Source: Melitaea cinxia (taxonomy: Eukaryota; Arthropoda; Insecta; Lepidoptera; Nymphalidae). From it: 64,000 nt of DNA. The notes beneath the pieces were generated by a model that had not been told where the DNA came from, made no database searches, and saw only the letters and a list, made by a program, of their open reading frames with translations. The position numbers and the translations under genes are program-made. Below are positions 57,001 through 64,000 of this stretch, one piece after another; positions within the stretch are counted from its first letter, which is position 1, and each line of letters begins with the position of its first letter. Location: positions 4,260,001-4,324,000 of the forward strand of contig NC_059415.1 in the NCBI RefSeq assembly GCF_905220565.1, written 5' to 3'.

Positions 57001-60000
57001 TTTTATAGGTACGGAAAGTCTCGAAATATTTAATTCATTCAATTTAGACATCGACAAAATTACATTTAATCAATTAGTTACTAAATTTGAGGAATATTTT
57101 GTACCTAAAAGAAACAACTTATGAATGCTATAAGTTTTTTACAACTAAACAGAAAGCTGAAGAAAGCCTGGAAGACTTCCTTACGACATTAATAAATAGA
57201 AGTCAGTCGTGTGAATTCGGAAATTTACAAGATAGAATGATTAAAGATATTTTTATAACTAATATGCATGAAAGTTTTCAACATGTCCGTGAGAAACTAT
57301 TACTAGAGGAAGATTTAACACTAGAAAAGGCTAGAAACTTGTCAAAAACAATAGTCTCAGCTAGATGTCATGCTACAGAGTTTAAAGAGTCTACTAATGT
57401 CTTCTATCAACGTCAATCATACAGTCAGTCAAGATCTCAGGCTTCAGCCAAGTCTCAGTCTTCAGCCAGGTCACAGTCAAGGGCAAGGTCACAGTCAAGA
57501 GCAAGGTCACAGTCAAGAGCAAGGTCACAGTCAAGAGCAATGTCACAGTCAGGAACAATGTCACAGTCAGGAACAAGTTTACAGTCTCAAGAAAAAGGAA
57601 TGTGTACACGGTGTGGGCAAAATCATAGATATACCTGTCCTGCACAAAAGGCTAGGTGTAGACAGTGTCACCGTCTAGGTCATTATCAGGCATTCTGCAG
57701 GTCTAAAACAGTGAAATATATACAATTAAGTCAAAATGATATGAACAATATGGACTGTGAAGGTAAAAATTCAAATTATTTGTTTGTCGGACACTTGAAT
57801 TTATGTCAGTCTACAATTTCAGATTGGAGTGTTAATCTTACAATTAATAACATAAATGTGCAATGTATTTTAGATACAGGGAGTGATGTTAATGTCATGT
57901 CATATAATTTGTTTCAATCATTAAATGTCAATCAAAATTTTTCACCTTGTCATTCTAAAGTTTCATCTTATTGTGGAAATAGCATACCAATATTAGGTCA
58001 ACAAAAGCTTGAATGTACTTATTATGTAAATAGTCAACGTCAGTCAAAAATTATTAACTTTATTATTGCAAATGTCTCATCTCCAACTGTCATTGGTAAA
58101 GATACCTGTTCAGAGCTAGGTCTTATTAAAAGGGTCTTTAATATTGAAAAGTCAAGTGATTGTCAAAGTTTTAGTCAGAATTATCATTCAAACTTAGTTC
58201 AGAGTCAATGTCATAGGTCAAAGTTTAATAATTGTCTTGGTAATAGTCAGAATTGTCAGTCAGAGTCATATAGGGCAAATAATAAATATCAAAATCTGTC
58301 AGAGTCATGTAATAATAATTATGAAAAGTCACAGTCTTATAAAAGTAATTGTCATGTTCAGTCACATTTACAGTCATATTATATTAATAAAAATAATAAT
58401 TTACAGAATTTATTGTCAAAGTATAAATCTGTATTCGATGGATTGGGCTGTCTACCTGGTGAGTGTCATATCACTGTCAATAGTGATGTTCGTCCTAAAA
58501 TTGATCCACCGCGGAAAATTCCATTCTCATTACACGATAGACTGAAGAAGGAATTGGACAATATGGAAAATTTGGATGTCATTACCAAGGTTACGGAGCC
58601 AACAGCATGGGTGAGTTCACTTTTATTGGTTGAGAAGAAAAATGGTCAACTAAGAGTCTGTCTGGATCCCAGAAACTTGAATGAAGCAATATGTAGATCT
58701 CATTACCCTATACCTACTATTGATATGGTACGGTCTAAGCTTCATGGCGCGTCATATTTTTCTACTCTTGATGCAAGTAGTGGATTTTGGGTTATTTGTC
58801 TTGATTTGGAAAGCTCAATGTTATGTACATTCAACACCCCATTTAGCCGCTATAGATTTAAAAGGTTACCTTTTGGTATTAATTGTGCTCCTGAAATATT
58901 TCATCGTATTATGACAGAAACATTTGGTGTATTACCTGGAGTCATGGTGTACGCTGATGATATTTTAGTCTATGGAAAGAGTCGACAAGAACATGAGGAA
59001 AATTTACAAAGAGTGTTTAAGAAAGCTCAAGAAGTCAACTTAAAATTTAATAAAAGTAAGTGTAAATTTGGTCATACACAAGTCAAATACTTAGGTCATA
59101 TATTTTCACAAAATGGAGTGTCACCTGATCCAGATAAAGTCCGGGCTATCAAGGATATGCCGTCTCCTGTCTGTCTCAAGGATCTACAAAGATTTCTTGG
59201 TATTTTAAATTATCTAGGAGGATTTATAAAGAATTTAACACAGGAAACTGAACCTCTACGTCTGTTATTAAAAAAGTCAAGCGAATGGTCATGGAATGAG
59301 AGTCACGAAGCTACATTTAAACGTCTAAAAGAGATAATTTGTCAGGCGCCAGTCTTATCACATTATAATGTCAAAAATTCAGTAGTCTTGTCAGTTGATT
59401 CAAGTCAGTCAGCAGTCGGTGCAGTCTTGCTTCAAGATAATCATCCAATTTGTTATGCATCTAAAACATTAACTTCAAGTCAGAAATGCATGGCACAGAT
59501 TGAAAAAGAACTGTATGCCATTGTCTTTGGATGTATTCGCTTTCATCAATATATTTATGGTAAAATTGTCACTGTGGAAACAGATCATCGTCCATTAATT
59601 ACTTTATTTAAAAAGCCTTTAGCTGAAGTTCCAACACGTCTACAGAGGCTTATGCTTAGAATACAAGCCTACGACTTAAAGGTTGAGTACAAACCTGGTA
59701 CTAAAATGTACATAGCTGATTCATTATCACGAGCAGCTTTACCTGAGTGCAGTGAAGATGAGCTGGATGAAGATGTCAAGGTTCATGTCAACATGCTTGT
59801 CAAAAACTTACCTATTTCGGAAGAACGTCGTCAGTGGCTGACCAAGGCTACAGAAAATGATGAATGTCTATAGCTACTTAAGCAGTACTATGAACAAGGA
59901 TGGCCTGATAAAAAGTCAGAAGTCAATAAATTAGTCTTGCCTTATTGGAACTGTCGTCATGAAATACATTCGGTCGGAAATTTATTGTTGAAAGGTAATA

Positions 60001-62824
60001 GTCTTATAATACCTACAAAATTAAGGTCAGAAATTTTGAAAATTATTCACAGTGGTCATCAAGGTATAGAAAAATCTAAAAATTTTGCAAGAGGAGTGGT
60101 ATATTGGCCATTAATGTCACATGATATACAGCAGTGTGTAGAAAACTGTGAAATCTGTCTGTCACACAGAAATAACAATCCACCAGAACCTCTAATGTCA
60201 CATAAAATATGTTCTTTCCCATGGCAAAAGGTCGGGATAGATTATTTAAAATTTAATAATCAAACCATACTTGTCGTTGAAGATTATTATTCAAACTACA
60301 TAGAAATTGCTAATGTTAGTTCAACTGGAGCCAAAGCATTAATAAATGCATTAAAGCCTATATTTAGTCGTCATGGAATTCCATTAATTATTAATTCTGA
60401 TAATGGACCACCAATGAATTCACAAGAATTCAAACAGTTTTTAGAGTCTTGGAATATTACACATACTACATCTAGTCCATACCTGTCTCGTTCTAATGGA
60501 TTAGTAGAGTCTGGAGTGAAAATAGTCAAACGCATACTTACCAAATGTGATGAGTCAGGGGATGATCCGTATCTTGCATTGCTGCAGTACCGAACAACAC
60601 CTAGAAATAACTTACCATCTCCTGCTGAGTTGTTGATGTCTCGTCGTCTCAGAACACTTATACCTACTGTTGAAACACACCTTCAACCTAAAATAATAAG
60701 TCATAAAATCTACAGGAAAATAAAACAACAAAATAATTATAAACAAAAATTTTATTATGATAAAAAATCAAAAAATTTCTCTAAAATAAGGAAAGGAGAT
60801 AAAGTCATGTTTAAAAAGTTGCCAGAGTCAAAATGGCAACCAGGAAAAATAATAAAGGAATGTGAAGAGCCTAGATCATTTATTGTTGAAGCTCCAGATG
60901 GATCTACCTATAGAAGAAATCGTCAACACTTGTTACCTTCTCATTCTTCTAGTCCAACTAAAGAAAAAATATTAGAAAAGAAAATAGAAAGTCCAGCAAG
61001 TAGTCAAATAAGCCTAAAGAATGAAATGAGAATGGAAGATAAAAATAGTAAAGAAAGTAAACATGAGGGAATTAAGAGAACAATTAGTGGTAGACAGGTC
61101 AAACCTACAGTTAGATTTCAAGATTGTACGTATGATTAAGCTAAATTTAAAATATATTTTTAAGTCTGTTAGTTTATAAGTTTTATTAATATTAGTCATA
61201 TTATAATGTTATTAGTTTGTCAATTGTCAACCAGTCAGTCAGTCTTAACAAGCATAATATTGAATTGTCATGTCTGTAAAGAAAAAGGGAGATGTTATGA
61301 ATGGTAGTCTATGTAAGTGAAACGTCACTGTCATCACTCGTCACTAGAAACTTAATACGTACGTACACGTCCTTTGTCTTGTCAGCTAATCATTTAAGAA
61401 GGTCTTAAATAATATAAAGTTATATTTGTCCACACCGGAGTTTCATTATACATAACCAAATATATAACAACTAGCCTATCTTCTCCCTTATCTATATGTA
61501 TTATTTGTAAGTATATTCATCGAAAAAACATATATATATGTATGTATGTATAGCTATACAAGTTAGCAGGTACCTTATAATAAAAGTGATTAAGTTGCTT
61601 ATTATTGCTTACCTATTAATGGTATAATTATATTAATGGTATGGCCATGCAGACGTCTGTCGCGGTCTGGGCCAGTGTTGCCGTTAGGACAATCTAGTTT
61701 GTGGCTACATCAAAGAAAAAAGTTGCCAGTTTTGTAAATAAATCACTTTCGAAATTCCGCTAGAAGTGGCTAAAGTGTGCGTTTTCCAATTACAGAGCAT
61801 AATGTGACTCGGTGGAGCACAATGCTAAATTGTGCTAATGCTTAGTTTTGAAATGCACCTAAAAAAACTACGACGACTTTACTTTACTTTGAATTACTAA
61901 CTATAATATACTAGCTGTGCCCCGCGGTTTCACACGCTTTAATTTAAAAAAAATGCGTATTGCGTATGCGTAAACATTAAAAATTTTGCGCTCCGTTTGA
62001 CATTTTGACAGTAGTATTGACGTTATGCAAAACAAACTAAGCACTACAGCAATAGCAATACGGTCTATTTTCATTCGATCGAACCTAAATTACGTTAAAG
62101 ATAAACATTCATTCGGGAATCCTCCTGCCATAATGCGGACATTATTGGTGTTGCCTAAAATTAACTATGTATTTTAGTTTGGTAGTATTGGTACCGTATG
62201 GTGGTATGTATTAGTCGGTAGACTTTTTATAGTAATAAAAATATGTATGTAGTAACAATCTAAAAAGCAGCCAGAAGTAGCTAGATTTATTTTGGTGGCT
62301 AAAATGGATTGTTTTTTAGCTAAAACCGTTGAAAATCCGCTAGATCTAGCCACAAAATGGCTAAAACGGCAACACTGGTCTGGGCTTGTGTATTGTGTTT
62401 CCAAATCTCGACGGAGGAGTAAATCCAAGTGGGGTCTTAAAGTGTGAGACGTTTATTATTATCTATTTGAAATAAAACTTCTTTACGCACGCTTGACTTG
62501 GGGAGTAAGCTGGTGAATGTGTGACGAGAGCGTTACGAAAAGTTGATCGGGCGAGGCGAACGGAGTTGAGAAGAAGACTCTAAAGCACACTCGTTTTTTT
62601 ATTTACAGTTTCGCCTAGCAGATGGCAGTCGTCTGACGGGTCGCTTCAATCACTCGCACACTGTGGGCGACCTGTTGCAGTTTGTATCGCGCGCAGAGCC
62701 CGCCTATCAACTCACGCCCTTCACGCTACTCACTGCCTTCCCTAGTACGGAGCTGACCAACCACGCCCAAACCCTTGCCGAAGGACAACTGCTCAACACC
62801 ACACTGTTACAGCGGCTCAAATAA
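51074..62824 (+). CDS. NSFL1C: p47 / NSFL1 cofactor, p97-VCP adaptor
   Basis: Adaptor of the p97/VCP ATPase in Golgi and nuclear-envelope membrane fusion; it binds mono-ubiquitin and p97. Exons: 51074-51178, 51466-51673, 52476-52581, 53106-53191, 53667-53719, 54063-54184, 55234-55377, 55816-55942, 62609-62824; phases agree and give 388 aa (human about 370). UBA-like domain: residues 1-45 (LRQFCDVTGADENRSRFFLES). An acidic/basic linker contains KKEKKK. FYAGGSERSGQQIIGPGKG is the conserved block before SEP. SEP domain: RLYREGFTVDDGPLRHYTDP...FLSCIRRGEIPSEL (exons 6-7). UBX domain: FRLADGSRLTGRFNHSHTVGD to the stop, with the p97-contacting FPST loop. The first intron border is ambiguous (GC-AG as listed, or GT-AG with 51182/51470). 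A 71-codon cassette exon may lie in intron 2. Intron 8 (6.7 kb) holds a gypsy element and a hAT MITE. Confidence 0.93.
51850..52062 (+). CDS. Candidate p47 cassette exon coding a leucine-zipper coiled coil
   Basis: 213 nt in p47 intron 2, preceded by AG (51848-51849) and followed by GT (52063-52064; CAG|GTCTGT). With the phase left by exon 2 it is open for all 71 codons, and it returns the same phase to exon 3, so it can be included or skipped without a frame change. The product begins DNKEDIQELHFKVS and has heptads REIEKLKKEIDLLTKEN then IELRQEIARF, with I/L/I/L/N/L/I at the a/d positions and one Asn at an a position as in dimeric zippers. If the donor is not used, the frame stops at TAA 52071-52073, giving a short UBA-plus-coiled-coil isoform. 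I do not recognise the sequence from vertebrate p47. Chance openness of 71 codons with both splice sites in phase in such AT-rich DNA is small. Confidence 0.65.
54350..54432 (+). repeat. SINE 3' fragment
   Basis: 'gcgcgaacttggggaggcct' and 'tgtccaccagtg...gataagctgaagcg' match the RTE-like SINE 3' end. In p47 intron 6. Confidence 0.55.
54655..55205 (-). repeat. Dispersed repeat E, split by a SINE
   Basis: Complement of repeat E (see 43715-43870). The left part at 54655-54717 and the right part at 55069-55205 are separated by 54718-55068. The right part runs up to 28 bp before p47 exon 7, so this repeat supplies part of the sequence upstream of that acceptor. Confidence 0.65.
54718..55068 (-). 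repeat. (ATGATG)n SINE-like repeat with 12-bp target duplication
   Basis: Complete minus-sense copy flanked by TTTCTATATTCA at 54706-54717 and 55069-55080. The long duplication and simple tail show target-primed retroposition. Confidence 0.9.
55537..55790 (+). repeat. Copy of the 'cttaccatcaggtgag' repeat family
   Basis: 'ggagcagcccgactgggg', 'gtcgaccttacagaagatc' and 'ggcaacgcgctttcg' match 31950-32150. It ends about 25 bp before p47 exon 8, so the polypyrimidine region of that acceptor is directly next to it. Confidence 0.55.
55932..56115 (+). repeat. Minisatellite made from the exon 8 splice donor
   Basis: Units of about 33-39 bp contain CTCCACCGTGCAG followed by GTACAC or ATACAC. The CAG ends fall at 55942 (the true donor), 55975, 56013, 56052 and 56089. 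The first two keep GT, the last three read AT. A lone further unit part ('ccacgtggctcaacgtt') is at about 56262. Confidence 0.85.
56560..56736 (+). repeat. 5' LTR, 177 bp
   Basis: TGTTATGAATGG...TATATAACA. No difference from 61293-61469 was found by eye. Confidence 0.93.
56786..57124 (+). pseudogene. gag: Gag N-terminal part, ends at a frame break
   Basis: 112 residues from ATG 56786, capsid-type (SNWKKWYQTFIIFLKAS, KVAVLLHFIG). It stops at TGA 57122-57124 in mid capsid, while the continuation (ECYKFFTTKQKAEESLEDF) is in the +1 frame directly across the stop. One extra base in the 57111-57121 A/C-rich run explains it; stop-dependent +1 shifting (TTA TGA) is a less likely alternative. Confidence 0.85.
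57123..59873 (+). pseudogene. pol: Gag C-terminus, protease, reverse transcriptase, RNase H
   Basis: One frame covers the rest of gag and the first half of pol. After capsid comes an S-Q-R-rich stretch built of 18-bp tandem units (CAGTCAAGAGCAAGGTCA, 57466-57560), then two zinc knuckles (CTRCGQNHRYTC, CRQCHRLGHYQAFC). Next are the protease (LDTGSDVN, D at 57873), reverse transcriptase (LRVCLDPRNLN, FGINCAPEIFHR, YADD at 58950-58961) and RNase H (SVDSSQSAVGAVLLQ, ETDHRPL). The frame ends at TAG 59871-59873, between RNase H and integrase. The same frame continues open behind it, so a single nonsense change (or read-through) is implied. Confidence 0.9.
59874..61139 (+). pseudogene. int: Integrase portion of the second gypsy element
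   Basis: The same frame as the preceding entry, open from the TAG to TAA 61137-61139. HHCC finger: HSGHQGIEKSK...CVENCEIC. Core: VGIDYLKF, NSDNGPPMNSQEF and SNGLVESGVKI give D, D, E. The C-terminal module has KIRKGDKVMFKK and ends in RRNRQHLLP and a charged tail. Without read-through of the TAG it would not be made as part of Gag-Pol. Confidence 0.88.
61293..61469 (+). repeat. 3' LTR, 177 bp
   Basis: Begins after the polypurine tract and ends before ACTAG; matches the 5' LTR. Confidence 0.93.
61673..62377. mobile_element. hAT-like MITE with 8-bp target duplication
   Basis: The ends CAGTGTTGCCGTT and (complement) CAGTGTTGCCGTT match, and GTCTGGGC lies directly outside both (61665-61672, 62378-62385). 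Eight-bp duplications and CAG-starting ends are the hAT signature. No transposase. A second inverted pair inside ('gtggctac' and 'tagccacaaaat') extends the symmetry. A Helitron-type end (minus-strand ...GGGGCACAGCTAG) lies at 61911-61945. Confidence 0.85.
62465..62590 (+). repeat. Dispersed repeat E
   Basis: Third copy of the repeat at 43715-43870; it ends about 20 bp before the acceptor of the last p47 exon. Confidence 0.65.
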
Positions 62825-64000
62825 ACCGCACCATTGTCACATTATTTATAAAAAGAGTCGTTTCACACTTGGAGTTTTATTTGCAAGTCGAGCGTATCGA
62901 TGTTAACATATATTTTTTGTGTAATAAATTGGAAAACTCAATTCTTGGGTAAATTGAGAAATAAAAGATCGCAGCGAGTACGTTTTCTAACTTAATTATA
63001 TTATTGTTTAAAGACGAAATGTAAATCGTAAATAAAAAATATACTTTGTTTAGATATGTATTTGTAATTTCAATCATTCATTATCATATCGCCACATCTG
63101 AAATTTTAAACCTTAAAAGAAGGAAAAACTATTTTGAATATTCTACTTAAAAAGTAAAAGGAAAGTAACCTAATATAAAATAAAGTCATATCTATTTTTT
63201 TTTAATTTCAAAGTAATAAAAATTTAGAATTCTAATAAAATTGAAAATAAATGTTTTATGATAGTAATCTGATGAGAATCTGTGAAGATCCCCCAATCCT
63301 GCACTTGGTATCCACAATCCAATCTAATGAGTGAAATATTACAGTATAACAGTATAATTTAGTCCAGCTCGATGCAAACCGAAAACGTGTCGTCTATCAT
63401 TGCACAACACTATATTCGAGTATCATTGCACAACACTATATTCGAGGAGAGCATTTTTTTTAGTCTGATAATATTATTAAAAATTTTTTTCAAAAATATA
63501 AATATAATAAATTTAGTCAAAAATCTACTGAAAAGACGCAACAAATAAAAGGCTTATTTTTTTTTTTATTTATTTATTTATACTCGGGGACGGATTTAGG
63601 TGAGGGCTACAGCCACAAGACTTCGAAAAAAAATCTTTCGAATTCCAAGAGTAAACAACTTTTCCTTTGACATATTTATATTCTTTTTTCAATGTTGAGA
63701 ATGTCTACTTGGTTTCACATTAAATTGTTTATTAAAAAAAAACACGAATAAACAAAAGTTGTAATGGAAAATAATAATTTAGAGGAGCCTCAACTACTTT
63801 GTTTACCCAAGGCCTCCAGACCTCTAAATGTGGCTCTGATTATACTTGTTACCCACATTACTCTTGACCTATCGTTAATTGATACCAAACAAATAAAACT
63901 AAGAGCAGGCAATAAAAGGTTCGATGCTGAGTAAAGGACTATTATTCTGTATCGCTTCAGCCTGTTACACCCTACTACTGGCCATTTTCTCCATGCAAGA
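62825..64000 (+). other. p47 3' UTR and downstream sequence
   Basis: AATAAA occurs at 62923-62928 and 62960-62965, about 100-140 nt after the p47 stop, and likely ends the transcript. A 26-bp unit ('atcattgcacaacactatat...') is doubled at 63397-63447. No further gene was seen up to the window end. Confidence 0.55.

Larger units (their letters stand above)
56560..61469 (+). mobile_element. Second Ty3/gypsy element, short LTRs, coding frame broken
   Basis: 4910 bp with a 5-bp target duplication ACTAG (56555-56559, 61470-61474). The two 177-bp LTRs (56560-56736, 61293-61469) look identical. The primer site TGGTGTCAGAAGTAG (56737) directly abuts the LTR. The polypurine tract is GAAAAAGGGAGA (61281-61292). 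Short LTRs and a gag-pol without a frameshift between the two recall the Mag group; that placement is inference. Sense orientation in p47 intron 8. Confidence 0.93.

Noticed and set aside
1..64000. CRISPR arrays, bacterial operons, biosynthetic clusters
   Set aside because: None seen; direct repeats are transposons, minisatellites or duplicated exons.

Overview
The window is lepidopteran (moth or butterfly) nuclear DNA. It is AT-rich, its genes are split by long introns, and it is crowded with the transposons typical of that order: Helitron-like elements ending in hairpin plus CTAG, tRNA-headed and RTE-tailed SINEs, the (ATGATG)n-tailed repeat whose 3' end reads 'aggcctatgtccagcagtgg', mariner, piggyBac-like, hAT-like, RTE and CR1/Jockey-type LINEs, and two Ty3/gypsy LTR elements. 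No bacterial operons, CRISPR arrays, rRNA genes or intact tRNA genes were seen.

Four host genes were rebuilt exon by exon with matching splice phases. (1) A uridine phosphorylase on the minus strand; its 3' end runs off the left edge (exons 22-160, 967-1152, 2524-2676, 3953-4076, 4923-5033 and probably 10656-10771). (2) A complete 12-exon SAXO-like (stabiliser of axonemal microtubules) gene on the plus strand, 15499-43416, about 481 aa, cysteine-rich at both ends, with an internally duplicated exon block. (3) A single-exon glycosyltransferase family 92 type II membrane protein on the minus strand, 49187-47691. (4) The p97/VCP adaptor p47 (NSFL1C) on the plus strand, 51074-62824, nine constitutive exons coding UBA, SEP and UBX domains. 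The genes alternate in orientation: uridine phosphorylase and SAXO diverge, SAXO and GT92 converge, GT92 and p47 diverge.

Most of the rest is transposon. SAXO intron 3 carries a mariner with an intact transposase and a complete gypsy element (19583-25643) with two LTRs that read identical and a 4-bp target duplication. SAXO intron 7 carries a decayed LINE with a second LINE inserted in its endonuclease frame. The GT92/p47 promoter interval is enlarged by a Harbinger-like MITE that carries SINEs. The last p47 intron carries a second gypsy element (56560-61469), again with matching LTRs but with a broken gag-pol, and a hAT-like MITE. The uridine phosphorylase introns carry an RTE fragment and a piggyBac deletion derivative.

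The observations I would follow first are: an in-frame, phase-symmetric 71-codon candidate cassette exon in p47 intron 2 that would insert a leucine-zipper coiled coil between UBA and SEP; a -1 frameshift signal in the first gypsy element (GGGAAAC, 7-nt spacer, H-type pseudoknot); a minisatellite that duplicated the p47 exon 8 splice donor so that a second in-frame donor exists 33 nt downstream; and an extreme one-strand excess of GTC over GAC through the coding and non-coding parts of the second gypsy element.
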